From Xiphophorus maculatus (Eukaryota > Chordata > Actinopteri > Cyprinodontiformes > Poeciliidae): a stretch of 64,000 nt of DNA. The notes beneath the pieces are model-generated. The model searched no databases and was not told the origin of the DNA. It was given only the letters and a program-made list of their open reading frames with translations. The translations under genes and the position numbers were made by a program. The DNA lies in NCBI RefSeq assembly GCF_002775205.1, contig NC_036453.1, forward strand, positions 15,065,594 to 15,129,593, written 5' to 3'. Below, piece by piece: positions 10,894-22,900 of this stretch; the stretch's first letter is position 1, and each line of letters begins with the position of its first letter.

Positions 10894-13800
10894 TCAGACG
10901 GCCTTGCCCAGGATCAGGACGCTCATGAAGAAGAACATGACGAAGAAGAGCCACATGAAGAAGCGGTCCATGACCTTGGCGACCTTCCTCCACTCGGCGA
11001 CGCGGCTCTGGGCGGCGCGCTGGTCCTGGTACGACCCGGCGATGGACTCCACGCTCTGCAGCAGCCGCTGGTGCTGGCACACACACCTGGTTCTGACCCG
11101 GATCTCCCTCTGGGTCGCCCCGCCGGCCGGCTGCTCTGCCTCTCTCTCCTCGGAGTGGTCGATGGTGACCAGCAGATCCTCCTTCCACACCGCTTCCTGC
11201 CCCCCTGGACCCTCCTCTTCCTCGCCCCGCCCCCCCCACGCCCGCCCGTTGACGTCCCAGCTGGCTCCTCTTTCTCTGTCGGCGGACCGGCTATGGGACT
11301 CCTGCCGGGACAGCGGCTGCTTCCTGGACGGCCCCCCCCCCAGGCAGCTGGCCCCCACCTCGCTGACGAAGCAGATCCGGGCCAGGAAGTTGAGGACGAG
11401 GAGCTCCGCCCACTTTGGGACGGGCCGGGCCTCGGAGCCGCAGTGGTGAATGTTCATAATGAAGATGGTGAGGGCGGTGGAGGCGGTGACCATCGTCATG
11501 GTAGCGATGTAGTACTTCCCTAGTGGGACACAGACAGGTTACCATATGGACTCAGAACCGGGTCAGACTTAAAGATCTGGTACCATGTCTTCCAGGGACA
11601 TAGTGCCATTTTACAGCTCAGTAACTATGTTATAAAAATATCAAGTACAACTTAAAAAATGCTACTTCCTTATTTAATGCTCTGAAATTGGGCCTCTGTC
11701 TCTTTAAGAATCTCCTCTGAAGCTCCGCCTCCAGGAAGTCATCCCAACATGGCTCCTCTTTTAACCCTTTACCATTATTACCAGCATTGCTCTGAGAAGC
11801 AGCTCCCATAATGAGCTCAGTAGTTCCACCAGCTCTCTGCTAATTGCTGCTGGCTAGTCTGAAGGAGCTGACAGGGGGAGGAGCTGCGCCTTGAAGGCAG
11901 GGCTAGGTCCACCTAGGCGTTTTGCTCAGCTGAATGGTTGTCATGGAGATTAAAGGATTTCTCACACATGAAAGAATCAAACCAGCCCTGCAGGGAAAAA
12001 CAACATGATGAAAACTGATTTTACGTGATACTGCTCCTTTAAACAGAACCAACCCTGACCACAGCTAACTGACAAACAGATTATTTTTCCCATTTCATCC
12101 GTATGGTCGTAACCACGGCGACGAGGTCAAAAAGACATGAATTTATTAAAGCTGAATATTTATTAAGCCTGATTTCAGCCTGCTCCTTTCTTCTTCCGTC
12201 CTCAGTGTGTGTGTGTGACAAGGTGTGTGTGGGTGACTCGGTGTGTGTGTGACTGGGTGTGTTTGAGGATTTAAAGCTGCTGCTGCCGGAGCTACCCGGT
12301 GCTGAATGGATCGGCGGATCCTGAGCTGTGATTGGTGGATTCGCTGACAGGAAGCATCGACCCGCCGGCTTCCTGCTGATTGCTCTGCCACAGTCATTAC
12401 GGCTGATCTGCTGACTCAGCAGGATTGAAACTCTTCCTGGTTCTGCTCTGATGGAGCGACCCGATGTGGATCCCGGCCAGGAATCTAAATCCTTTAATTA
12501 GGAGCAACGCCTTCGCCCCCCCAGCAGAGCAGAGCTGGAGGCTTTATCTGTTCATCTGGAAGCCGTTTCCTCCACGGAGTCGGACTGAAACGCTGCTGCT
12601 GCTCATTAAAACTTCCCTCAGAGAAATTACAGGATTCAGTGAGAAAATAACTTTATGCCTCCAGGCAGGTTTATTAGATCAAACTGCAGCGTCTCTGTTC
12701 TGTACGATTGATTCTGATGATTATTGATGTGATAATAATGTGATTATTAATGTGATTGAACTCAGCTGTTTTACTGATACAAGCTGACATTAAACCTCTG
12801 CCTGGATGCAGCATCAGCCTCATCTGCCTGCAGCTTTAACAGCAACAGGGGAAATTAGAAACCTGCTTTTTTATCTAATGAAGAATCGTAGAAATGTACA
12901 TAATCTCTCACTGCATCACATTAACTTTCATATTTATTTCTCCTGAAGATATAAAAACCAGAGAGAAATATTAACATTTCTGCCTGAGATCATTTCTGAA
13001 TAAAACACCGTAGCATACAGTACTTCTTGTTGTTGTAGGGCAGGCCGTTTTAGCATTAAATCAGTTTCATCTATAATTACATTCTAGTTATCTAAGCAAC
13101 GGCTGCTGAAATCCGCAAAGAATTTCCTGTTTCTTAGAAGAGATAAAAGTGCTGCAGTCGAACAACTTAAAACAATATTTGATTTTTAATTTAAATTTTA
13201 ATACGTTATGTAAATCTGGGACATTTTGACAGAATAATTATCAGTGATGTTTCCTGACTAGTTGGAATGTCCATTCAACATATCTGGAATAGAAAAACCA
13301 TCTAGATTAAATATATCTACTTCATTCGAAGACATAACGAATTATGACGAGTCGGAATTCCAGATATCTATAAGTTAGTTTTGATGAGTCATCATTAGGT
13401 TTCATCTGCACAAATATAATATTATATATCTAAGCTTATTATATCTTGAATGATGGAGTCATTAGTGTGTCTTCAATTGGACCCAAAGGTAATCTGTCTT
13501 AATTGAGTTTTATGTTGATGTTTGACAGCAGACATGTTGAATCCTCCAGTCAGAGACGTTTGTTCTCTGCTGAGGTTCAGGACAGAGGAAACTCCTCACC
13601 GATCAGCGGGACGCTCTCGGACGGCGGCATGCTCTCGGCCACCAGCAGCTGGAACACGGTGAGGGCCAGCAGCACCGTCACGCCCAGCGACACCTTCTCG
13701 CCCGAGTCGGCCGGCAGGTAGAAGCCCAGCGGCGCCAGGAAGGAGATCATCATGCAGGGCAGCAGCAGGTTGAAGATGTAGAAAGAGGCGCGGCGCTTCA

Positions 13801-16392
13801 GGTGCAGCGTGAAGGTGATGTCCGGGTACGGGTCCGAGCAGCAGCCGTACAGGATCACGTTCTTTTTGGCCGGCATGCGCAGAACCTGCGGGACAGGGGT
13901 CAGAGGTCGGTCAAGGCAAGCCGGGCAGCGGGCGACCCGGCCGGTGACCGCCTACCTCCCACTCAACGTTAGGGACGAAGTCGGCCAGGTCGGCGCTGTC
14001 CAGCGCGTTGAACAGGTCCATCTGGTTCCCGTTGTGGGTCCAGGAGCCGAAGGTCAGGTGGCACTGCTGAACGTCGAAGGGGAAGAACGCCACGTCCACC
14101 GAACATGAGCTCTTAGTGATGGCCGGCTGGTCCCACGTCACCTGGCCGTCGTTACGCAGCACCACGTTGGTCTCCATGGAGCTGGAGAACTCATCGTCCG
14201 CACTGCGGAGAGGCGAGGGTTAAACCTGGAGGAAACCAGGGCCTGAAGACCACAAGCACTATCCACCCTACAGCATCCCCACCCTGTGCCCTATCCCCGC
14301 CCCTGCAGTAGCTCTCCCCTAGGGGGTGGAGCTAGAGACTCTATCAACCTGACGTAGCCCCGCTCACCTGTTGTAGAGCACGATGTCGGGCCTCCAGACG
14401 TAGCTGCTAGGGATGCGGACGACGTCCAGGCCGTCGTACTCGTCTCTCCTCCAGCTCAGGAAGGCGTCCATCCACACCTGGCGGACCCACAGGTAGGTGG
14501 TCAGGATCTGGTTCCGCTCGTCCTGCAGAGAGCGGAGCGGTGAGAGTGGGGAGCCGCCGAGCGCGCTCAGATGGTGGCGGCGGTGTGGTTACCATGTCGA
14601 TGATCTGGGACAGCGTGATCTGCAGCGTGACATTGATGACGTGGTCGGTGTCGTCCACTGGCCGCAGAGCGTTGGTGTAGTTGGAGAAAAGGTCGCTGAG
14701 CAGCTTCTGGGCGAAGCGGCCATGGGCCGAAAAACACCCTGCAGACCGGATTACTCTGGATTATTCATTCTTAAAGACTTAGTTTACAACTTTTTCTCAT
14801 GTTTCTTTAATTTCTCTTTTCAAACATTAACTTGTTTCCAGGAGTTTCTGTCCTCTTATCTGATTGTGAATCGTTTCTAATCCGCAGCGCTTCCTGCTGC
14901 AGCTGATTCATTCCCTCCTTAATTAACCTGATCATCACCTCAGCCTTAATCTGGAACAGCAGGATTACACTAATCCACTCATTAATGAGGAACAGGATCA
15001 GAATCTGATTCAACTCTTTTAAAAATTAAAGTTGTTCAGCATTCTTTTCATGAGTTCATATTTCTGTATTTATTATGTTTTATTGGTTGGATGCCTGCAG
15101 CTGCAGACCAATCAGATGAGAGAACCCTGCAGGTGATCCATCAGAACCTGATCTCCGGTTCTTCCCGTCTCCTCCTCTGACCCTCATAAGGGTGGAGGGA
15201 AACTCTGCAGATCCATAAATCAGTAAAAAAAAATCCATGAACGGCCCAGAACCAGCAGCAGAACCAACTGGGCCTGCTAAGGTTCTGTCGTGATCCCGGT
15301 TTGGCCCAAAGCTGCTGGGTTCTGATGAAATGAGGTCCAGGTGAATTATAACTAGAATATGAATGAATCTCCTGTGGTTCTGATGGAAACAGGAATAAAA
15401 ACCCAGTTACTCTCTGTGGCCGTTGGAACTGAACTGGGTTCTTGTTCGGCTCGGTTCTGGGTCCGATTCATGTTTCATTGAGTTGAGCAGCAGCTCGTTG
15501 AACTAAAAAGGAGCGGCTGCTGCGGCGCTGACCTTCAGATTCCTGAGGACAGGAGACGCTGCTGCTCTGGACAAACATGGACATGCTCACTGGACCCGGT
15601 TCTGACCCGGTTCTGGCCCACTATCTGCACCAGCTGGGGCTGTTTGTCAGAACCTGGCGGCCTTTAGCGCGTCTGGGAGATAATCTGAGACGGGACGCCT
15701 CCCACGTCTCTCTGGGCTAAACATTTACCTTGTTAGGCTGATTCTCTCTGGCGGCCATCTTGTCTCTGGGGTTATTTACCTCCAGATTAGATCAACTTCC
15801 TGCTCAACGTCCCTCTGTTTACCTCATTCTAACCCTTATTACTCAGGGTGCGCTTTAAATCTAAGGCCCAAATCACGACCAGAATCAGATACAGATCAAG
15901 TCACCATAAACTTGTGCTGCATTACATCATGACATATTTGCTGCTGCCTCGTTAATAAACCCCAACGTCTGATTGGTTCCGCTGGCTTCAGGGGAACCAA
16001 TCAGGTGACGCCTTAGTCCTCAAGTCACAACATTTACCCAATAATTACCAATAACTTAAAGAAACATTTTATTTATTTACTCATTAAGGGTAACTGAATG
16101 AATCTGATGCGTCAGGAGGCGTGAAGCGGGCGAGTGTCATCAGAGCCGCTCTGCCTGTCGCTTCTTCTTCCCTCAGCTTCAGAGAAACAATCCTGGGTCC
16201 AATCAAATCACCAGAACCAACTTCCTGTTTCTGTCTGAAATGTGGAGGAAACTCTGGTTCTGCTGGACGGACAGATGGCTGCTCCAGGTCCGATTACCTG
16301 GTTCTGAAATGATCCAGACACCAAGCTAATGCTAACATGGATGGACAGCTAACAGCCGTTAGCTTCCCATAATAATCCACCAGCATCACTGG

Positions 16393-16459
<67 letters not shown>

Positions 16460-17433
16460 TTATTAACGATAATATTAATATAGTAATATAATAAGTACAG
16501 TTATTAATATTATTATTATATCATTGGTAATAATAATAGTAATAAGTAATAATAAAGCTCCTGGTTTCACAGTAAGCCAGTTCTTCCTGTCCCTCCGTTA
16601 CATTTGATAAATTCTGGAACTGGACGGTTCTGGTCGTTTATTTCTGTCTCTTGTGATTCGAGCCTCAGCCATTAAAGCACTAGACGTCCATAAGCATCTC
16701 CCCACTCAGCATGATGCTGCCTCCACCGGATCACCAGCTGGGCTGAGCTCCGCCCACACTGGAGCAGAACCCACCAGAACCAGAAGAACTCGGCTCCCGA
16801 AGCTCTGCTACTTGGAAGGTCCTGGTCCAGTGGATTTGTGGACCGAGAACCGAGTCACAGAAAACCAAACCAGCCGGGTAGAGCTGAAGAAATGTAACCA
16901 GAGAGGACATGGAGAACCTCCAGACAGGTTCTGGTTCTGCTGGATCAGCTCAGTGAGCCTAGATTGAAGGTGCTGGTTCTGATGAGAAAAGGTTCTGCTG
17001 AGGTTCTGCTCTGATGCTTCAGAGGCTGCTGGTTCGGAAACTGGACCGGACCGGGAGTTTCTGCCTCACTCTGTTTAACACCTTGGTTCTGTCAGAACAG
17101 AAACTGTTCTGAATCGTTTCTGTCCTGACGGTTCTGACCCATTCCACTACGTCTCACTGCCCAGCAGAACCAGAACCCGTCTGTAAAGGTCCTGACTTCT
17201 GTCCTCCAGGTGGGACGTGATGGACTCTGTCAGTCCAGAACCTCCACAGAACCGGTTCTGTTGTCAGAATAAAGCATCAGAACTTTGTGTCTCACTTCAG
17301 GAACCAGTACCAGTGGAGGATCCGGTTCTGGTTCTGGTCCTGGTCCAACCCGAGCGCAGACCCACATTACGCTGTTCTTACCTGGAAGCAGCAGCAGCAG
17401 CAGGACGGCCGAAGTTCTGCAGCAGAGCTCCAT
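10894..17433 (-). CDS. chrna10: Nicotinic acetylcholine receptor subunit alpha-10 (alpha9/10 class)
   Basis: Ligand-gated cation channel subunit. The alpha9/alpha10 receptor is known from inner-ear and lateral-line hair cells, where it mediates efferent cholinergic inhibition. Coding exons on the minus strand: 17382-17433, 14593-14738, 14368-14522, 13956-14202, 13600-13885 and 10894-11519. Phases close to 503 residues. Exon 1 encodes a Leu-rich signal peptide starting [17 protein letters not shown]. The Cys loop is C151-C165; the vicinal pair C215-C216 marks an alpha subunit; M2 contains [20 protein letters not shown]. The end of the protein ([15 protein letters not shown]4) is intact. [20 protein letters not shown] and [20 protein letters not shown] match mammalian alpha10 better than alpha9, whereas [11 protein letters not shown] and ITKSSC are alpha9-like. 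The M3-M4 loop is Glu/Gly/Arg-rich and longer than in human alpha9 (479 aa in total). Which teleost chrna9/10 paralog this is needs a tree. Confidence 0.9.
11520..13599. other. Intron 5 of chrna10
   Basis: A 2.1 kb intron with a TG-rich patch near 12205-12265 and no element I can name. Open frames in it are short and featureless. Confidence 0.7.
14739..17381. other. Intron 1 of chrna10
   Basis: A 2.6 kb intron between the signal-peptide exon and the exon starting [11 protein letters not shown]. It holds a 12-bp inverted repeat (15969-16004), an AAT microsatellite and many GGTTCTG/CAGAACC words. No gene is seen on either strand. Confidence 0.7.
16393..16456 (+). repeat. AAT microsatellite
   Basis: About 21 uninterrupted ATA/AAT units within chrna10 intron 1, followed by a decayed AT-rich tail to about 16550. 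Confidence 0.95.
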
Positions 17434-17638
17434 CCTGGTTCTGATCTGACAGTCGGACTGGGTCCAGCCTGAGGAGGAGAGGGAGCGGGAGGGGCTGAGG
17501 CAGAGGATGGTGATGAAGGTCTGAGCGTGTGCAGTAGAGCACTGGTCTCTGATGTATGAGGAGTCGTTAGTGCTCCTCTGGCTCTGCACCATGTTAGGAC
17601 AAAACTCTGCAGGACACCGTCCACCATGCCTGGAGGAC

Positions 17639-17668
17639 AGACCTGGTTCTGTCCACAGAACCAGGTCT
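17639..17668. repeat. Inverted repeat, 14-bp arms, 2-bp centre
   Basis: AGACCTGGTTCTGT at 17639-17652 is mirrored exactly at 17655-17668 around CC. The arm contains the dispersed GGTTCTG word. Confidence 0.85.
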
Positions 17669-17738
17669 TTTGGGTTCTGCTGACCCAAAACTCCATCAGT
17701 CAGTTCCTCTTTGATGCAGTTAAAGAAGACAGACTGCA

Positions 17739-17770
17739 GTTCATCTGATTCACGATTGAATCAGATGAAC
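17739..17770. repeat. Inverted repeat, 13-bp arms, 6-bp loop
   Basis: GTTCATCTGATTC at 17739-17751 and its exact complement at 17758-17770. Confidence 0.8.
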
Positions 17771-17815
17771 CGATTCAATCTTTTGAAGATTTCTGCCTGA
17801 GCATGCTCAGTTCAG

Positions 17816-17886
17816 ATCAGTTCAGTTCAGTTCATCAGTTCAGTTCAGTTCAGTTCAGTTCAGTTCATCAGTTCAGTTCATTCATC
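17816..17886 (+). repeat. TTCAG pentanucleotide repeat
   Basis: About a dozen TTCAG units interrupted twice by ATCAG, reading as three short blocks. Confidence 0.9.
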
Positions 17887-19329
17887 TATTCATTCCAGTG
17901 GATCCTGGTTATCAGTGCACAAAGCTAAAATCATTGTTCAGATGAGATTAAAAAGTTTCTAAGGAAACCCAGCAACATGCTCATCATGCAGACGGACCTG
18001 TAGAACCTGTCAACGTCAAAGTCTGCAGAGGTTTATCAAAACGTGGTGAAACAGGAAAACAAGTTGACCTTTTTCTCCTACTGCTCTCCAGTCTGCATTA
18101 TCTGCTGTTATTCCAGCTCTTAACTTTTTGTTTTCTCAGTTATTTCTACACCTGCTCTGTGTTCTGATTGGCTGATTCCCTCCTGGAGGCGGGGCATCAG
18201 CAGTCATGATGCTGCCATCTCCTAATAGTTTTCTGTCTCCTGCTGTTAACTGTTCACTGTAACATAGAAAGTTCTCCTGGTTCAGTTCTTCTGCTCTGTC
18301 AAACCTCCAGTCGGGTCAGACGGCCGCTGGTACTGACCCGGTTCTGGTTCTGCTGGAGGTTTTTTCCAGTTAAAGTGAAGCGTTTCCTCTCTACTGTCGC
18401 CCCCTGCTGGCCAGGTGCAGCTCTGCTGGGTTTCCATAGAAACTGAATTGATTTAACATTCCTCCATTGAAATGTTAAAATAGAAAAACAAAATAAAATA
18501 TTTTCATGAGAGCAGAAGATCAAAGATTCCTGCTGTGAACAGAACCAGAACCAGTACCAGTACCAGGACTAGAACCAGGACCAGCTGATGGTTCTGGAGT
18601 TTCTGATCCAGTTTCCCAGCTGCTGAAGGACGGAGTATGTGACGTCAGCTGACTGTCCAGCAGGGGGCGCCAGAGACTTTTACATCAGCAGGATCAGGTT
18701 CAGCTGCTGGGTTAGGGTTTCCACCAGGCTGCAGATCAAACGTTACATGTTGCTTTTGGGTGTTTCTGATATTCATATATTGATTTATTATTGATTGATT
18801 TATTTGCTCTGCCTTCTGGAGTTGTTTTTTTTTTTTTATTTGGTTTGGCGTCTTGCACAATGATGATAAATGAATTCTGATTCTGATCTGATGGGCAGCA
18901 GCACCAGAACCGGAATAGAACCAGAACCACAGCAGAACCATAACATAATCAGCATTCTTCATCAGGTTGTTTAGCCTCTTCAGGTCCTTGATTCTGGTTT
19001 TGGTTCTGTTCCGGACGGTACTGGTTCGGAGAAAGTCTGAAGGTGATGGTATAACATTTAATGTCCACTTTGGATCAATAAACCATTTCCGAATTGACCA
19101 AAAAGGATTAATAATTTATAATAATTTGATTTATAAATGTTCATGCTTCAGTTAAATGTTTATATGAAATAAAATTTTACTTTGATTTAATGCTTAAGAA
19201 ATAAGCAGATTTGAATGTAAATCAGTGGTAAATTATATGGGAAGTTGTGTGTTTGTTCTTTCACTTCTGAATATTATGTAATGCCACGCCCCCTCTCTCT
19301 GATTGGCTGAGCGGACCGTCACTCCAAAC

Positions 19330-19990
19330 AGAACCAGCCAATGGTAGTGCGCGGATCAAGATACAAACTAATACAAACTATCCGCCGCCATGTTGCCGCC
19401 ATGTTGTGTCTCCGCGGCCCGGAGGGACGTCCGGTCGTAAATAGTAAATGACGGTACCGCCCGCTGGGCCGCTGACTGGACCGGACCACAGAAGGACGCA
19501 ATGAGCCGTCCGTCCTCAGCCGGAGGTGGAGGACTGGGAGCCGGTAAAGCAGGCGGGGGAAAGCACGGAGGCACCGCTTCTGCCGCCGCCGCCGCTGCTG
19601 CCGCCGCCGCGGCCGCAGCAGTGGCAGCTGCCGCCGGTGTAGGCTCCGTCCCCGGCTCGGGTTCCGCCGCCGCGTCCTCCGCCGGGTCGCTGCCGCCCGC
19701 CGCGGCTCTCCCCGGTCAGCCCTCGGAGCTGACGGCGCTTTTCGAGTGCCCGGTGTGCTTCGACTACGTTCTGCCGCCCATCCTGCAGTGCCAGGCGGGT
19801 CACCTGGTCTGCAACCCGTGCCGCCAGAAGCTGAGCTGCTGCCCGACCTGCCGCGGCCCGCTCAGCCCCAGCATCCGGAACCTGGCCATGGAGAATGTGG
19901 CCTCCACGTTGCCGTTCCCCTGCAAGGTAAGGTATCGGACCGGACCGGTTCGAGGCGGGCCGGGCCGGAAGACTCCGCTCGACTCTTCCG
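19330..19990 (+). promoter_or_regulatory. CpG-rich promoter region of siah2
   Basis: A GC- and CpG-rich patch begins about 150 bases before the siah2 ATG and runs through exon 1. A CCAAT box (AGCCAATGG) lies near 19337. There is no obvious TATA box, which suits a housekeeping-type CpG-island promoter. The transcription start itself cannot be read from sequence. Confidence 0.6.
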
Positions 19991-22900
19991 CCGCATGCGA
20001 GCGCGTCGGGTGACGTCAAGGGGATTCCTTCTGAACCAAAACAAAGCTAGAGTCTGGACCCGTCCGGTTCTGGTCCAGAAACAGAACCAGGAATGAGATA
20101 TTCAGGTGGTCAGAGCGTCTGGTTCTGGTTCTGGTCCCTCAGGAACCAGAGACGGGGTTCAGTACGATCCTTATCTGGAATAAATATTATTATTAATTCA
20201 ATGTTTTTCTGGTACTGGGGCTGTTTGAGTCAGGTCCTGGTTCTGCTGCTCAGCCTCAGTGTAACAGAACCTGCCGTCTCTGGTTCTGTTACAGACACAT
20301 TAAAGTTGAAGTGGATTGGACTGAAATCTGAGTCCTGACCTCTGACCTGATCTGGGTTCTGGTACTGGTTCTAGACATCAGCATCAGAAGTGTGTCCTCT
20401 TAACTCTAGGAGATTTTTTCTCATTAAAAAAAGCTTTTATATATATATATATATATATATATAGTTTCATGATGTTTTTTCTGGTCAAATTTAGACTTTA
20501 TTCTGATAATGAAACTCTGATTCGCTGCAGTTCAGAAAGAAAAAGAAAGTGAGGGGAAAAACTCAGATGTTATTTTTAAGCAGCAGAACCAGAACCTGTT
20601 CTCAGCTGCAGAACCCAGACATCCAGTTCTGGTTCGGTTCTGGTTGTGACCCGGCTCCGGTCCGTTCCTCTCTCCCTGCAGTACTCTGGTTCCGGCTGCC
20701 TGCTGGTCCTCCACCACAGCCAGAAGGCCGACCATGAGGAGCTGTGTGAGTTCAGGCCGTACACCTGTCCCTGCCCTGGAGCCACCTGCAAGTGGGCGGG
20801 GCCTCTGGAGGCCGTGATGCCACACCTGATGCACACGCACAAGTCCATCACCACACTGCAGGTCAGAACACACACACACCTGTCTGGAGTCCAGTCAGAA
20901 CCAGCAGAGCTAGTTCTACTGAACGCCTGTAAGCTGTCAGTAAACTAATCAATATCTCCCTTCAGTCATCCTAATTCTGACCAGACGTATGTAAACTTCT
21001 GAGTTCACGGAGGTTTTCATCAGAACCGGTTGTGATGGTTCTGATCAGAACCCAGACGACGGGTTCTGATTGGATAATAGATAAATAACAAATGCTTTAG
21101 ATAAGATAAGATAAGATTTATTTGTCATTGTCATCAACAGATTAAACGAGATTGAGATTTGCTCGACTCGAGTTAAGATGCAGGTTATGTGTACATACGT
21201 AATATACAACGATAAAGAAATGAATAGTACAAAATGAGAAATAAATAGACATCAGAAAATTGTTGCAGCGCCTGGAGGTGTCGCAACAGAATTTACATTT
21301 ATAACAAAGTTGTGTCAAGAGCAGAAGTTCTTATGCCTTTGAATTTAGTCCATGATTGCCATCGGGTAAAAACTGTTTTTTACGCGATTTGTCCTGGTTT
21401 TTATTGCTCTGGATCTCTTGCCTGATGGCAGCAGCTGGAAGAGACCATGGCCAGGGTGTGAAGAGTCATTTAAAATGTCCAAAACTTTCTTGTGGAGCCT
21501 GGAAGTGTAAATCTGTTCCATAGTGGGGAGGGGGCAGCCTATGGTTCTCTCTGCTGCCCTAACAACCCTCTGGAGCGCCTTCTTGTCCACAGATGTGCTG
21601 CTGCCGTACCACACACACAGACCGTACGTGAGCACATTCTCTATGGAGCAGTGATAGAAGGCCTGCAGCAGGTCTGAGGGGAGACGGTTCTTCTTGAGTA
21701 TTCTCAGAAAGTACAGTCTCTGCTGTGCCTTCTTCAACAGCTCCCTGGTGTTGGTGCTCCAGGTTAGCTTGTCCTCCAACTCCATGCCCAGAAACCTGAA
21801 CACTGGGACCCTCTCCACACAGGTCCCACTGATGGTGAGAGGCTGGATGTCCGTTTTGTTCTTCCTGAAGTCGATCACCAGCTCCTTTGTTTTGGAGGTG
21901 TTGAGGAGCAGGTTATTGACTTTGCACCACTCTGACAGCCGCTTCACCTCATCCCTGTACTCCAGCTCCCCCCTCCCGCCTGAGATGAGACCAACAACAG
22001 TCGTGTCATCTGCAAACTTTATGATCTTGTTGCTGAGGTGGTTGGAGACACAGTCATGAGTGTAGAGGGTGTAGAGAAGTGGGCTGAGCACGCAACCCTG
22101 TGGCGATCCGGTGTTCAGGCTCAGAGCAGTGGAGGTGTGGGGGCCCAGTCTGACCCTCTGGGAGCGACCTGTTAGGAAGTCCAGGATCCAACTGCAGGTG
22201 GCTGATGGGAGCCCAAGGTTTGCTAGCTTGGACACCAGACGTTGGGGAAGTATGGTATTAAATGCTGAGCTGAAGTCCACAAAGAGCATTCTAACGTAGC
22301 TCCCCTACTTCTCTAAGTGGGTCAGGGCAGCATGAAGTGCAGTGGATACAGCGTCCTCTGTGGACCTCTTTGCTTTGTAGGCAAATTGGAGAGGGTCCAG
22401 CTCAGCAGGATGTGACTCCGCACCAGTCTCTCGAAGCACTTCACGATGATCGGTGTGAGTGCCACTGGACGGTAGTCGTTCAGGGTGTTGATGTTGGTTC
22501 TTTTCGGCAGGGGGACAATGGTAGAGGACTTTAGGCAGGGAGGGACAGTGGCTTGAGACAGGGACTGGTTAAAAAGATTCCAGCCAGTTGGTCTACACAG
22601 TCTTTAAGCACCCGTCCCGACACACCGTCAGGTCCCGCAGCCTTCCTTGGGTTCACCTTCCTCATCACCTGCCTCACCTCACACTCCTCTACTGTGAGAG
22701 CAGAGCTGCTGTGGACAGGCAGCTGTGATGGAGCTGTGGTAGGTGTCGCCTCAAAGCAGGCAAAGAAGATATTCATCTCCTCTGCCAGGGAAGTGGTTCC
22801 CTCCATGCATGGCTGGTTGCTGGATCTGTAGCTTGTAATGTGCTGGACACCCTGCCACACCTGCCTGGTGTTGTTGCTCCTGAGCTGCTTCTCTATTCTC

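Larger units (their letters stand above)
17434..19500. other. Divergent spacer between chrna10 and siah2
   Basis: The two genes point away from each other across about 2.1 kb. The left part should hold the chrna10 promoter and 5' untranslated region. Two inverted repeats lie at 17639-17668 and 17739-17770, a TTCAG tandem run at 17816-17886 and a perfect CRE octamer (TGACGTCA) at 18641-18648. The last 150 bases belong to the siah2 promoter. No other gene is supported. Confidence 0.6.

Noticed and set aside
10721-11545. Several open frames overlapping the last chrna10 exon on both strands
   Set aside because: They are by-products of GC-rich coding sequence; only the frame with M3, M4 and the correct splice phase is kept.
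19516-20019. 167-codon Gly/Arg-rich frame antisense to siah2 exon 1
   Set aside because: It arises from the GC-rich Ala/Gly tract; the plus strand encodes the RING domain with conserved cysteines.
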